From: Rutidosis leptorrhynchoides | Lineage: Eukaryota > Streptophyta > Magnoliopsida > Asterales > Asteraceae | Direction of reading: 5' to 3' | Length of the DNA: 64,000 bases | Assembly: GCF_046630445.1 (NCBI RefSeq) | Contig: NC_092335.1 | Location: 626,975,501 to 627,039,500, forward strand | In this document: positions 36,518 through 50,166 of the stretch, piece after piece | How the letters are laid out: every line of letters begins with the position of its first letter | Position numbering within the stretch: position 1 is the first letter of the stretch | The notes under the pieces: generated by a model | The model's database searches: none | What the model was told of the DNA's origin: nothing | Seen by the model: only the letters and a program-made list of their open reading frames with translations | Position numbers and translations under genes: made by a program

Positions 36518-37114
36518 GGTTAACCATATTGAGATTGTTGATTTGTTTAGCATATTATATATATATATATGATGAGTTGAGTATATGCTAATGAAGTGGC
36601 GTGATAATGTACGACTTGTTGGTGTTACGTTTATGTTGACATGTTATTTGAGTTACAAGTTCGTATGAGGTATTTGGTATTGTGATTGCAAATGGATAGG
36701 TTATATATATGTATGTATAATTGTTGCACTCACTAAGCATTGCTTCCCTCTCGTTGTTTACCATTTTATAGGTTCCGGCTTGGACAAGGGTAAGGGCATA
36801 CGTTTAGACTAGTGGTCACCCGCTTATGTCGTCGGGGGTGCTTTTGGCATAGCTTTTGAAGTTTGGCCTAACGTTTTGGGTAGTTTAGCCCCAAACTGTG
36901 CTCGAGTGTCGTTTGGATTATAAACTATCATTGTGGTGGGTCAAACTTGTATCACATTCGTTAATGGCCTTTGTGCCTTTTTGTAAACATTAAACTCGTA
37001 ATATGTGTTGACGAATCGTGAGGAATGGGTTACATATTTAATTGGAGCGTAAATGTGTATTATATTTTAAATAAATAAAAAATTATCGTACGGAGTACGG
37101 GTTGGGTTGTTTCA
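36518..37114 (+). mobile_element. 3' LTR of element A, last part
   Basis: It continues the LTR after element B and matches 17213-17812. It ends GGGTTGTTTCA, followed by the target duplication CACAA. Confidence 0.92.
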
Positions 37115-37968
37115 CACAATCCTAATGCTCGAGATCGACATACAAAAGTTATCAAAAGTGGTTTCAAAAAGTTAATCTGACTCAATACTATAGTTGAATG
37201 ATCATGGCAATCGAAACATTTTAACATTTCACATAGTTTCCCAATACTTGTAAAATTAAACTATAGTTTTTATAAGACTTTAAAATATGATAAAACAATC
37301 AATTTTGACAATTGTTCAACAAAACGAGACGTGCCTTATGTAAGAATTCATTTACTCGATTAGTAATATTTGAAAATCCAATTTATCAATCTTAGAAACA
37401 AGTTGTTTAAATATCAATTGCAGATTCAAAAGCAATTCAATTAAAGTCAATCATAATTCAGTTGACCATATCTTTTAATTCGTGTATCGAAATTACGCGA
37501 TTTCTAAATGAAAAGTTATTGATTTTTCGCCAGCTTTCCAAAAACATGCATATCATATACTTTTTATCAGTAGCATATGTATAAAATTCGTGATTCATCA
37601 TAAACTATCTAACGACAAGATTTAGCATACAAGCATGCATAAATATATATATATACTCGAGCACTAGACATGGATACACTAATAATATATAAAAGATAAG
37701 ATATGAATGCTCACGTATCAATATTGTGATTCAATATTGCAGAAAGTATGTAGACGCAACAGAGATGATAAACACTAGGTTTGACTTGCGAATAATACCC
37801 ATGAACATTATCCATAACCTCCATAGCTATAACCCATAGTTTCCTTAGCTCTATCCCGCTCGAAAACCCGATTCGAAAGTGACCCGCTCATGACCTCTTC
37901 GTAGTATTTTATGTATAATACTACTAATAATAATACTCCTAACCAAAAGATTAATAATAATATTAATC

Positions 37969-37970
<2 letters not shown>

Positions 37971-38040
<70 letters not shown>

Positions 38041-38041
38041 T
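37971..38041. repeat. (AAT)n microsatellite in LTR G
   Basis: About 23 uninterrupted units lie shortly downstream of the minus-strand TATA box of LTR G, in its transcribed leader. Confidence 0.95.
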
Positions 38042-38114
38042 ATTTATATATATACATTTACGGAGGAATTAATATAGAAGAAGAGTGTGTGCTTTGTGAC
38101 CAGATTAATCTAGC

Positions 38115-38191
38115 TTTTATAGACTTGTCCCGAAATCCCCTGCCATGCGATCGCATGGCTGTATAGGCATTTTCCCATGCGATCGCATGGG
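38115..38191 (-). promoter_or_regulatory. LTR G core promoter: paired GCGATCGC palindromes and TATA box
   Basis: In transcription order (minus strand) there is an 18-bp palindrome centred at 38182.5 (38174-38191), a 16-bp palindrome centred at 38150.5 (38143-38158), and TATAAAA at 38121-38115, centre 38118. Intervals are 32 bp and about 32 bp. The role is inferred from the arrangement. Confidence 0.6.
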
Positions 38192-38916
38192 CCAACTGTC
38201 CAGCACACAAATGTTTTGTAATCTAGCTCGTCGACATAATTAAATATAATATATATAATTTAAATTAATTAATTATATATTATATTATATTCTCGTGCCC
38301 AGTTATCTTGTAATTTTGGTTCCGATGTCTTGTACGTTTACGTTCGACTTATGTCCCGCGTCTGCTTTCTCGAACGCATTTGCATACGCTTAGAAAACTA
38401 ATACTTTTCGTTTCGCGAATCGTACCTTTGTCAAAATATAGACTTAAATTATCCATAAACTATACCACTCGAGATATAACTTATATATTTGAGTGTTTTG
38501 GTCATTTACTTCTATAAATCATTGCCTCGTTATTTATTAATATAATAGTATTTATCAAACGTTTTATAACCAAGTTAATATCTATTCTCAATACTCATAA
38601 ACACGTTTTAAATACACGTCGCAAGTTATTCATACTATTTATATTCCAACTTTATCATATATATTTAAATAGATATTTAAACCAATAAGTTTAATGCACA
38701 GTATCATACAATTAATACATTGTTACGTTTTCAAGTTATAGTATATATATGTATCTATATACATATAATTGTTCGCGAATCGTCGAGAACAGTCGATGGG
38801 TAATTGAATAGTTCAAAAAAAAATATATTGAGATTCAGTTTTACAGACTTTGCTTATCGTGTCGGAAACGTTAAAGATTAAGTTTAAATTTGGTCAGAAA
38901 TTTCCGGGTCATCACA

Positions 38917-41632
38917 GTACCTACCCGGTAAAGAAATTTCGTCCAGAAATTTGAGTGAGGTCGTCATGGCTAACAATAAAAATGTTTTTATGACGAATAT
39001 GAGTTGATAAATAGAGTTTTATCACCGTTGAATAATATAGATAAAAAAATCCAATTACTCAAAGAGTATGAGAGAAGTTATCGTAATAGAGTGAAATAAA
39101 GGAATAGAGATTCGTCTTAACTTTTGACGTAGTCACGATTGATTTCCGGAATTTATGGAATAGAAAAATCTTCATAATCCAAATAAGATTTGATTCTTCG
39201 GATTTTAAGGAAATTAAGATTTTCTTTAATTAAATGCGGTTACTTGCCTCGATTGCTCTGTCTGTTATTTCGCTATAAATTAACCCCTTCCGTTTCATTT
39301 ATTTTCACCATTCCTATAATCTTCTTCCTTATTTCATACTTCTTAATAGATTGTGAAAATGCTTAATCCAGTTCTGATTCTTGATATTTTCTTGGCTATC
39401 GTATCCTTCATTCTTCTTTTTCATCTGCCACCAGAGAAGGTTATTTTCTTCTACTATTACCTTGAGGTTATAGTGTTTTTCATTCTCCCGTGTCTTTATA
39501 TTGATATACGCATTGATATACACAGTTTGTAATTTCGGGGTTTTTATCGAGCTTTTTATTCTCCATTATTTTTCTGAGCTTCATGCTTTTGTTTTCTCTT
39601 CCCGACCTTAAGTCAAGAAGATAATGGTCCAAAATTCGTAGCTATGCATTTCGGAATGAACATAGTCAATGTTCTAAGAAAGAAATTGTAATGGCACGAT
39701 CTTGATTTGTCAAATTACCAGAATATCCGAAAAGACCGAATCATCAATTCTTGATATATTTAGAGATTATATAGAATGAAAGAGTTATGTAACATGGTTC
39801 ATGATGAGGGTATGAACTGTGAACCTTTATCATTTTCCATTAGAAACTCAGCATGACTTACTGTAATATAGTCACGTTAATCAAGTGTCATTATATTATA
39901 CTAACTCATGCTTCAATTCCCAACACTACTTCAAAAACATCCATTTTTCGAAATTTTTAGAATTTAGAAACTAAAATAGTTTCTTTTATGATGTAACACA
40001 GATAGCGCGAAGAGATAAATAATTTCGGATGATAATAGTTATGAAGATATCTTCAGAAATATCGAAGATATTTATAATGAAAGATATGATAATATCTTAG
40101 AATTTATAATATCGAAGGATGATGAAGAAGATTTGTTCATAACGGATTTTGATTCAGGAGCAAGGTATTCGTTAATGACTTCAGCAGATACTGAATCATT
40201 TGTATTCTTTAAAGGCAGTTTTAGTCTTTGTGATTTATCCACAGCCTCCTTCATGGTCTGCTCAATCCGTTTTCCAGTTCCAAACCTTCTCTTTTTCTCA
40301 GCTTTACCACCATACTATTCTTTATCATCAAACTTTTGACTGTTAAGGTCGTTTACAGTTTTTGTTGCTTCATCAGCATTTTTCCAAAATTCGGAGAACT
40401 AGTTTCACGGTTTGGGGTGTTTTTCAGAATCTTCACATTCGAAGTAAGTAAGTCTAGGATATGGACATTGTATATATATAACTATTGATGTCGAAACGCT
40501 GCAAGATTCAAAATACTGATTGCTGATTCCCGGTAATTGGTACGGCAATTCTCATTACAAGACGCGGATGAGTATATGATAGGGTTTTAATGAGTATAAG
40601 GATTTTTCAGAAGGCCAAGGATCAATGAAGTTATTGGTAAATTTACTGCTAATGTGGTGGAACATGAAAGGTTCCCCGGTAACAAGAACGTATATGTCAA
40701 GGTTACAATAAGGCTAATTTGAAAAGTCGAAGTTGACTGGTTGGAAGTGTGATAAAACTGGATACTTTAAAAAGAGATTGCAAGATTATTTTTGGTAATA
40801 ACAATGCTAAAGGATCTTTCACTGTTTTGAAGTCAAAGTATAGCTTTGAAAGATGTAGAGATCTAAGAATGATGTCACCGGTTCAGAGTTATGACTTGGA
40901 TTCTGATCCGTCAATATCAGAATATGTAATTGAATTTGTATGAAATGATTGTGTATCATTGTGAAGATAGTGAGTATAGTTAATGATTTTTGAATCAAAA
41001 TTGAAGAATGTACAGTGTAACATATCAATTGCGAACTTAAATATTTCCCCGGGTATTACCTACCCGTTAAAGATTTCACAAGTAATATTTTGTACAAAAG
41101 AATTTTTCATTACAGTCTTTATGAAAATATATGTATGTATATTTTTCTTCAGATGTAATACAGATTTTAATGAGTTAATATCATATTAAGCTCATTTGAT
41201 TTTTGGCTTGAATTAGAAATAAATTATTTCTAAAATATTGGAGATTACATAATCTTTACGGAGTATTTCACTAATGAAATCAATACTTCATTATTTATTC
41301 TTATTGATATTCCTCGGTGAAGGAATGTTGGTGCTCGTGGAATTTTTGTGAACCTTACAAGGCACACATGATGTTTTCTGGAAAGTTTCGAGTACATCGA
41401 AAATGAAATTGTAAAATCAATTATGTAATTGAATAATACACTTGGTTTATTAGGAAATAGAATTTATTGAGTTGAAACAGAGATTGTAGTTAATGATGGT
41501 TAAGTCGTTAACGAAAGATGTACATTATAGCATATTAGTAATATGAATTAACCGGGTAATATCTACCTTTTTTCAATTCATACACAATAGCTTAGTACGA
41601 AAAGATTTATGATGGTTTCAAAATTTATATAT
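38917..41632 (-). mobile_element. internal region of element G, no coding capacity seen
   Basis: It follows the LTR G start with a region that on the minus strand reads GGACGAAATTTCTTTACCGG just before the LTR, in the place of a polypurine tract. No gag or pol motif was recognised in either strand. Segments containing CGGGTATTACCTACCCG-like inverted motifs recur near 38930, 41050 and 41555, with similar flanks at the last two. It may be a large non-autonomous derivative or simply decayed. The Athila element is inserted at its right end. Confidence 0.5.
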
Positions 41633-42105
41633 ATAAGTGATAATGCTAAAAACGAACATATATTTTATAGCATTATCCCTCAAGAAAGACAAGCTTTTGG
41701 TTGCAATTGTTCTATTTACAAGTGATATTCGTTTAAATAATAAAAGGTGAAGACAAAAGACAGATTCGACGAATTGAAGACGCAAAAGACCAAAAAGCTC
41801 AAAAGTAAAAAATACAATCAAAGTGGTTCCAATTAGTGATAAGAAACGTCTCAAAATTACAAGATTACAAGAAGCAAAACGCAAAGTACAAGATATTAAA
41901 TTATACGCAAGGACGTTCGAAAATCCAGAACCGGGACCAGAGTCAACTCTCAACGCTCGACGCAACGGACTAAAAATTACAAGTCAACTATGCACATGAA
42001 TATAATATAATATATAATTAATTCTTAAAATTAATATATATATTATATTATATTATAAAAACCGTCGACAAACTAAAAAACAAAGACATGTGAGCCTCCC
42101 CAGCT

Positions 42106-42185
42106 GGCCATGTGATCGCATGGCCTAGAGGAGCAAAGCTCATGCGATCGCATGAGCCCCTGTAGTAGCTGACATGCCTATAAAT
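42106..42185 (+). promoter_or_regulatory. Athila 5' LTR core promoter: paired GCGATCGC palindromes and TATA box
   Basis: A 20-bp palindrome with one mismatch is centred at 42115.5, a perfect 20-bp palindrome GCTCATGCGATCGCATGAGC at 42147.5, and TATAAAT at 42179-42185 (centre 42182). Intervals are 32 and 34.5 bp. The 3' LTR repeats this at 56707-56786 with the same intervals. Promoter function is inferred from the TATA box and its place in the LTR. Confidence 0.65.
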
Positions 42186-42235
42186 TTCGCGTTTTTGGTT
42201 GATCATCACACATCTTTTTCTTTCTCTCTATCATA

Positions 42236-42359
<124 letters not shown>

Positions 42360-43654
42360 TTTAATTTTAATTTCTAATAATAAGGGTATGTTAGCGAATG
42401 TTGTAAGGGTGTAAGTCGAAATTCTGTCCGTGTAACGCTACGCTATTTTTAATCATTGTAAGTTATGTTCAACCTTTTTACATTAATGTCTCGTAACTAA
42501 GTTATTATTATGCCTATTTAAAATGAAGTAATCATGATGTTGGGCTAAATATTTAAATTTGGGTAATTGGGCTTTGTACCATAATTGGGGTTTGGACAAA
42601 AGAACAACACTTGTGGAAATTAGACTATGGGCTATTAATGGGATTTATATTTGTTTAACTAAATGATAGTTTGTTAATTTTAATATAAAGGTTTACAATT
42701 GGACGTACCTATAAATAACCATATACACTCGATCGGACACGATGGGCGGGATATTTATATGTACGAATAATCGTTCATTTAACCGGACACGGGAATGGAT
42801 TAATAGTTTATGGAATTATTAAAACAGGGGTGAAATTATGTACAAGGACACTTGGCATAATTATTAACGAAGTATTAAAACCTTGGGTTACAGTTTAAGT
42901 CCCCAATTAGTTGGAATATTTGACTTCGGGTATAAGGATAATTTGACGAGGACACTCGCACTTTATATTTATGACTGATGGACTGTTATGGACAAAAACC
43001 AGACGGACATATTAAATAATCCAGGATAAAGGACAATTAACCCATGAGAATAAACTAAAATCAACATGTCAAACATCATAATTACGGAAGTTTAAATAAG
43101 CATAATTCCTTTATTTTCATATTTAATTGCACTACTAATTATCGCACTTTTATTTATTGTCATTGTATTTAATTGCACTTTTAATTTTCGTACTTTTTAA
43201 TTATCGCAAGTTTATTTTATCGCACTTTTATTTATCGCAATTTCATTATCGTTATTTACTTTACGCTTTAAATTAAGTCTTTTATTTATTTAATATTTTA
43301 CATTAGGTTTTAACTGCGACTAAAAGTTTTAAAAATCGACAAACCGGTCATTAAACGGTAAAAACCCCCTTTTTATAATAATAATATTACTTATATATAT
43401 TTGTATTTTTATAAATTAAAACTAATATAGCGTTAAGTTTTGTTTAAAAGATTTCCCTGTGGAACGAACCGGACTTACTAAAAACTACACTACTGTACGA
43501 TTAGGTACACTGCCTATAAGTGTTGTAGCAAGGTTTAGGTATATCCATTCTATAAATAAATAAATATCTTGTGTAAAATTGTATCGCATTTAATAGTTTT
43601 TCCTAGTAAAATATAAGCTATTTCATATACACCTCGCATAACATCAAGTATTTT

Positions 43655-43672
43655 TGGCGCTGCTGCCGGGGA
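43655..43672 (+). other. primer binding site of the Athila element (Asp tRNA type)
   Basis: TGGCGCTGCTGCCGGGGA lies eight bases after the LTR. It matches the Asp-tRNA-type site TGGCGCCGTTGCCGGGGA used by Athila relatives at all but two positions. Confidence 0.8.
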
Positions 43673-45001
43673 ACATTTCTGCTTAAACGCCGGAAGAGCA
43701 ACGCTATAAAAAAAGATTTTTATTAATTTTTGGTTTACTTTTATAAAAATAAGTTTTTGTAAAAATACGTTTTAGTTTCCGAAAATATAAAAAGAAAAAC
43801 AAAAAATTATATATTTTTAATAGTTTGTTAAATAAATATATATAAAACTATCAAGTTTCCTTAATTTTTTTTTTAGTTTGTAAAAATATAAATTTTATTT
43901 ATATAAATCAGAAAATTAAAACAGAAAAAAAAAAATTAATATAAAAGTTTACGGGCTACACTGTAGCAGCCCAACCCACCTGGCCCGAAAACCTACTCCA
44001 TGCGATCGCATGGATTTTTAAGGTGAGGACCATGCGATCGCATGGCCCTAACAGACACGCCACATTTGACATAGTTTCGCATTAATTACGGAGTATTATT
44101 TATTATTATTATTATAAAACCCTAATTAGGTTTTTAATTATTTATTATTTAGTTTAGTTTTTAGATTTAATTTGTATTTTTAGTTTTAATTAGTTTTAAA
44201 TATATAAAATTAATAGTTTTATAAAATAAATAATATAAAATAATATTTTTATAAAAATTGTACTTTTTACAACTTTAAGTATATTTTTATATTTTGTACC
44301 CTTTTAATTTTTTTAGCGTAATTTTTGTATTTTTCGCTCATATTTAGTTTTAAGTCATAGTTCTTACCATAGTATTTTTTTTTCTTCTAGGTTTTAGGCT
44401 TTGCCGTAAAATCCCTTAAGTGCTTTTTCTTTAGACTAAGATTTAGGTGCTTTAGAATTTTGCGACGCTTTTTTAAGTTTTAGTACCTTTTTAAGTTATT
44501 GCCATTTGGGATATAGAATTCCTTTTAAGCTTTAATATTTTTAGACGCAACTTTTAATTCTTAAATTTTAGTGCCTTTTAAGTTACGACGCGCTACTTTC
44601 TTATTTTTATTTTTCGACGCCTATTATTTTTCGCCTTTTTTTTTTATTTTTTCGACGTTTTTCGACGCGCTCTTTTTCTTTCTTATTTCTCGCCATCATA
44701 GTTTTTAGGACTTAGAATTTTCTCTATTTCTTATCTAAAATTTCTTTAAATTACGAAAAATTATTTTAAGTGGTTAAATTGATAGACATCGAAATTTTCT
44801 GGTTCGTAGTAATAGTTGGATTTGTACGTGGACCGGGTTATTGGAGCCAAACAGTACTCAATTATATTGAGACCAAACGAATCCTGCCCCTCTGCTGCAT
44901 CTTTTGGCTATTCGAAACGTGGGCAAAATCAGAAAAGTCTATTAATTGGATAACTTATATAATTTTTCTTTCTTTTTTATAACTAATAGGATATTCAGTG
45001 A
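43673..45001 (+). other. untranslated leader of the Athila element
   Basis: It is AT-rich and without coding signal. It carries the palindrome pair 43997-44014 and 44030-44045 (centres 32 bp apart), followed by ATAGTTTCGC about 34 bp downstream. That resembles the TATAAATTTCGC of the LTR promoter at the same offset. Confidence 0.6.
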
Positions 45002-46432
45002 ATGCACCGAGCAAAACGTTCACCACCTTTTGTACGTTCACCACCTGTAACTCGATCAAGGCATCTAGCAAATATTGTCGCCGTTGATTTTTCTTTAGAA
45101 TCGTCATCCAGTCGACCAAGTACTCCAATTCAAATTTTCGATAATCCATTTTTTGAACCCGACCTCACAATTGAGAATCCGGAGAATATTCAGGGACAAT
45201 TAATAGATCCTGAACCACTAATCTTTCCTCCGGAACCACCAATTATTCAAACAGAGATTGTTGAGGAACCAACCATTAAATCAGAATCCTCTAGTGATTC
45301 AGATTCAACAAATTCAATCATGAAAAATCTGGAACCTTTAAGTATGGAAGACCGAATGAGAGCTAAACGCACTGGTCAAGGTCACACAATTACTCAACCA
45401 GACATTAATGCGCCAGATTATGAAATCAAAGGACAAATTCTACACATGGTGACTAATCAATGCCAATTTAGTGGTGCGCCGAAGGAAGATCCAAATGAAC
45501 ATCTTCGTACCTTTAATAGGATCTACACTCTATTTAAAATAAGAGAAGTGGAGGATGAACAGATATATATCATGTTATTTCCCTGGACTTTAAAGGGAGA
45601 AGCCAAAGATTGGTTGGAATCGTTACCTGAAGGGGCGATTGATACATGGGACGTTTTAGTTGAAAATTTTCTTAAACAATTCTTTCCGGCATCTAAAGCC
45701 GTAAGACTTCAAGGAGAAATTGTTACGTTCACACAGAAGCCAAATGAAACTCTATATGAGGCATGGACAAGATTTGGAAAGTTATTGAGAGGATGTCTGC
45801 AACATGGTTTAGACACCTGTCAAATAGTACAAATATTCGACCAAGGATGCTACATCACTACAAGAAAATACATAGATATAGCAGCTGGTGGTTCTATTAT
45901 GAAGAAAACAGAAACTGATGCTTACAAAATTATTGATAACACTGCTTCCCACTCACATGAGTGGCACCAAGAAAAAGATATTGTTAGATCATCTAAAGCA
46001 GCTAGAGCCGATTCTAGCCATGACTTAGATTCCATTTCCGCAAAGATAGATGCTGTCGAGAGACGAATGAAAAAGATGACTAAAGATATTCACTCAATAC
46101 GAATTAGTTGTGAGCAGTGTGGAGGACCACATTTGACAAAAGATTGTCTCAGTATTGAAATAACAATGGAACAAAGAGAGAATGTTTCATATCTAAACCA
46201 AAGGCCGGGAAATAATTATCAGAATAATTATCAACCGCCAAGACCGATCTACAATCAAAGCCAGAATTATAACCGAAATGTTCCATACAACAACCAACAA
46301 GGTCCTAGTAATCAACAAGTATCCAATAATAATTACAATCAGCAAAGACCTAATTTTCAAAACAAACCACCACAAACCGATGATAAAAAGCCAAATTTAG
46401 AAGATATGATGACGACGCTAGTTGAAAGATAA
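45002..46432 (+). pseudogene. gag of the Athila element
   Basis: 476 residues. An N-terminal proline- and acid-rich part is followed by the retrotransposon gag domain (FPWTLKGEAKDWLESLP, then FLKQFFPASKAVRLQGEI) around residues 190-260. A zinc knuckle CEQCGGPHLTKDC lies near residue 375, of the short form seen in Athila relatives, followed by an Asn/Gln/Pro-rich tail. It ends with TAA at 46430-46432. Protease continues at once in a different frame, so a frameshift has probably split an original gag-pol ORF here. It would form the particle shell in intact elements. Confidence 0.88.
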
Positions 46433-49400
46433 ATGTAAATCTTCCTTTCATTGATGTAATTTCAGGAATGCCTAGATTTGCTAAATTTCTGAAAGATCTA
46501 ATCTCAAATAGAAAGAAAATGGAAGAGCTCTCGGCTGTTACTATGAATGCTAATTGTTCAGCAGCGCTGTTGAATAAGATACCAGAAAAACTATCAGATC
46601 CAGGAAGTTTCACAATTTCATGTTTTCTGGGTAGTCTAAGTTCAATAGAAGCATTGGCAGACTTAGGTGCTAGTATAAATTTAATGCCGTATTCATTATA
46701 CGCTAAACTAGACCTTGGAGAATTGAAACCAACAAGAATAAGTATACAACTAGCCGATAGATCAGTAAAATACCCTAGAGGAATAATGGAGAACATGCTA
46801 GTTAAAGTTGGTACTTTAGTATTTCCAGTAGATTTTGTTGTTCTGGACATGGAAGAAGATTCTCAAGTTCCTCTCATATTAGGAAGACCATTCTTAAACA
46901 CGGCTAAAGCAATGATAGACGTGTTTGGTAAGAAACTGACCCTAAGTATAGAGGACGAGAGTGTTACCTTTTCAGTTGATAGAGCAATGCAATAACCGCA
47001 ATTTGCAGATGATACATGTTATTATATTCAAACTATAGATTCACATGCAGAATTATTAGAAGAATTTCCAGAATTACAAGGAACAGGAGAATGTTCTTTA
47101 GGAGAAGGAACTGAACCAATTGATGAAACTGAAATGTTAGCTACACTTATGGCTAATAGATATGAACCAACAACAGAAGAAATTCAAATGCTAAAAGAAG
47201 AAGACAGATATCGATACAAATCATCGATAGAAGAACCACCGACATTAGAGTTAAAGCCACTTCCAAACCATTTGGAATATGCTTATTTACATGGTAAATC
47301 TGAATTACCTGTAATAATATCGTCTTCTCTTACTGAAAATGAAAAATCTCAGCTCATTTCTGTGCTAAAAGCTCATAAACCAGCCATTGCATGAAAAATT
47401 CATGATATTAAAGGAATAAGTCCTTCGTATTGCACACATAAAATTCTTATGGAAGAAGGTCATAAAACGTATGTGCAACGCCAACAAAGACTAAATCCTA
47501 ATATGCAAGATGTTGTTAAGAAAGAAATTATTAAACTGCTAGATGCAGGTTTAATTTATCCAATTTCTGATAGTCCATGGGTAAGCCCAGTTCAATGCGT
47601 GCCTAAGAAGGGTAGCATGACTGTCATTACAAATGAGAAAAATGAGCTTATTCCTACTAGGACTGTAACAGGATGGCGTGTTTGTATTGATTATAGAAAA
47701 TTAAATGACACCACCAGAAAAGATCACTGTCCCTTACCTTTCATTGATCAAATGTTGGAAAGATTAGCCGAAAATAGTTACTATTGTTTTCTTGATGGTT
47801 TTTCTGGATATTTTCAAATTCTAATAGCACCCGAGGACCAAGAGAAAACCACATTCACGTGCCCTTATGGTACTTTTGCTTACAAACGCATGCCATTTGG
47901 ACTTTGCAAAACCCCTGTAACCTTTCAAAGGTGCATGATGGCGATTTTTCACGACATGATAGAAGAATGCATGGAAGTTTTCATGGATGACTTTTCAGTC
48001 TTCGGTGATACATTTGAATTATGTCTAGTTAATCTTGAACGAATGCTTATTAGATGCGAACAATCAAATCTAGTTCTTAATTGGGAGAAATGCCATTTCA
48101 TGGTTAAAGAAGGCATCGTTCTTGGACATAAAATCTCAAAGGAAGGAATTGAAGTGGATAGAGCTAAAGTAGATGTAATTGCTAAACTTTCACATCCCAC
48201 CAATGTTAGAGGAGTTAGGAGTTTTCTAGGGCATGCCGGTTTTTACCGACGTTTCATAAAAGATTTTTCTAAAATTGCCACTCCTATGAATAAACTCCTA
48301 GAAAAGGTTGCTCCATTCATCTTTTCAGATGAATGCATCAAATCTTTTAATATTCTTAAAGAGAAACTCACTAATGCGCCGATCATGATAACTCCAAATT
48401 GGAATCTACCGTTTGAACTAATGTGCGATGCAAGTGATTTTGCAATGGGAGCCGTTTTAGGACAAAGGATTGAAAAACGATTTCAACCTATATATTATGC
48501 TAGTAAGACGTTACAAGGAGCACAAACAAATTACACAACTACTGAAAAAGAACTCCTTGCTATTGTCTTTGCTTTTGACAAATTTCGTTCATATCTCGTT
48601 CTAGCTAAAACGGTGGTCTATACCGACCATTCTGCTCTTAGATACCTATTTTTGAAACAAGATGCTAAACCAAGATTAATCCATTAGATCTTACTCTTAC
48701 AAGAGTTCGATATTGAAATCCGAGATAAAAGAGGAGCAGAAAATCTCGCCGCTGATCATCTTTCTCGTCTTGAAAATCCTGAATTAGAAGTTCTAAATGA
48801 ATCGACCATACAAGACAACTTTCCTGATGAATATCTATTGAAGATAGATTATAATGAAATTCGATGGTTTACAGACTATGCAAACTACTTAGTATGTGGA
48901 TTCCTTGAAAAAGGATTATCGTACCAAAAACAAAAGAAATTCTTTAGTGATATAAAACACTATTTCTAGGAAGATCCACATTTATTTAAAAGTTGTCCCG
49001 ATGGAATAATACGCCGATGTGTATTCGGAGATGAAGCTAGTCAAATCTTAAACCATTGTCACACAGGACCAACAGGAGGGCATTATGGGCCTCAACTTAC
49101 AGCAAGAAAAGTTTACGATGCTGGATTCTATTGGCCTACACTTTTCAAAGACGCACACCTTCTTTGCAAATCCTGTGATGCTTGTCAAAGGGCCGGAAAA
49201 ATAAGTCAACGTGATGAAATGCCACAAAATGTCATTCAAGTATGTGAAGTATTTGACATTTGGGGTATTGACTTTATGGGTCCATTTCCAAAATCTCAAA
49301 ATAATCTCTACATTCTCGTTGCCATTGATTATGTATCTAAATGGGCGGAAGCACAAGCTCTCCCAACTAACGATGCACGAGTTGTAGTCAATTTTTTAAA

Positions 49401-50154
49401 ACGTCTTTTTGCAAGGTTTGGAACACCGAAAGCTTTAATAAGTGATCGGGGTACTCATTTCTGTAATAATCAACTTGAGAAAGTTCTCCAAATATATGGA
49501 GTAACTCATAAAATCTCAACCGCTTATCATCCACAAACAAGTGGACAAGTTGAAAATACCAACCGAGCATTAAAACGTATTCTAGAGAAAACCGTATGAT
49601 CAAATCCGAAGGAATGGTCCATTAAATTGGAGGATGCACTCTGGGCTTTTAGAACAGCCTACAAAACTCCAATTGGAACCACACCTTTCAGACTCGTCTA
49701 CGGAAAAGCATGTCATCTTCCAGTAGAAATTGAACACAAAGAATTTTGGGCTTTGAAGACATGTAATCTTGATTTACATGAAGCTGGACGTCTACGGTTA
49801 AGTCAACTAAACGAATTAGAAGAATTAAGACATGAAGCATACGAAAATTCGTTGATCTATAAGGAAAGAACGAAGAAATGACATTATAAAAGAATCAGAA
49901 GTTCAAAAGAATTTAAAGGAGGAGACAGAGTTCTTCTTTTCAATTCACGATTCAAGCTATTTCCTGGAAAATTGAAATCAAGATGGTCTGGACCATTTAT
50001 AGTCAAAAGAGTTTTCTCATACGGAACAGTAGAATTAATAAATTCAAATGGGATTGAATTTAAGGTTAATGGTCACAGAGTTAAACATTACATAGATAGT
50101 CCAATGGAAGTTGACAACGAAGTTAATCACAATTTCGACACCACAGCTAACTAA
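46433..50154 (+). pseudogene. pro-pol of the Athila element (protease, RT, RNase H, integrase)
   Basis: One frame throughout, broken by stops at 46993, 47392, 48685, 48967, 49597 and 49879. Protease shows ADLGASINLMPYS and LILGRPFLNTA; RT shows CIDYRKLNDTTRKDHCPLPF, MPFGLCKTP and the catalytic FMDDFSVFGD (about 47980-48010). RNase H shows MCDASDFAMGAVLGQR, TDHSALRYLF and AADHLSR. Integrase has a zinc region ([11 protein letters not shown] to CDACQRAG), a core with GIDFMGPFP and SDRGTHF, then [13 protein letters not shown], and a C-terminal WSGPFIVKRV segment. TAA at 50152-50154 is the natural end. FMDDF rather than FIDD or FVDD fits the Athila lineage. Confidence 0.92.
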
Positions 50155-50166
50155 GTGTGGGGAGAA
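50153..50166 (+). other. polypurine-tract-like motif after Athila pol
   Basis: AAGTGTGGGGAGAATC overlaps the pol stop codon and resembles the true tract AAGTGTGGGAATATT at 56218-56232. A third copy is at 54567-54581. Confidence 0.5.

Larger units (their letters stand above)
15701..37114 (+). mobile_element. Ty3/gypsy chromovirus A, complete but broken and twice interrupted
   Basis: LTRs at both ends begin TGTAACATC and end GGGTTGTTTCA, flanked by the 5-bp duplication CACAA (15696-15700, 37115-37119). Inside, in order, are an initiator-Met-type primer binding site, gag, protease, RT, RNase H, integrase with a chromodomain-like end, and a polypurine tract. Solo LTR C sits in pol and element B sits in the 3' LTR. 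Without these the element would be about 9.1 kb, normal for this group. Five in-frame stops break the single gag-pol frame. Confidence 0.93.
37120..38916 (-). mobile_element. element G, 3' LTR, proximal part
   Basis: On the minus strand the LTR begins TGTGATGACCCGG at 38916 and runs leftward, resuming at 15700 after element A. Without A it is about 2.8 kb, like LTR C. It holds a (TAA)n microsatellite (37971-38041), a TATAAAA box on the minus strand (38115-38121) and a pair of GCGATCGC palindromes (38143-38191) just upstream of that box. Confidence 0.75.

Noticed and set aside
38143..38191. GCGATCGC palindromes considered as chance restriction-site-like sequence
   Set aside because: Ten occurrences in exact 32-bp pairs in AT-rich DNA are not plausible by chance, so they were moved to the findings.
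44770..44982. 70-codon hydrophobic frame before Athila gag
   Set aside because: Lies in the AT-rich leader; no conserved feature and no link to gag.
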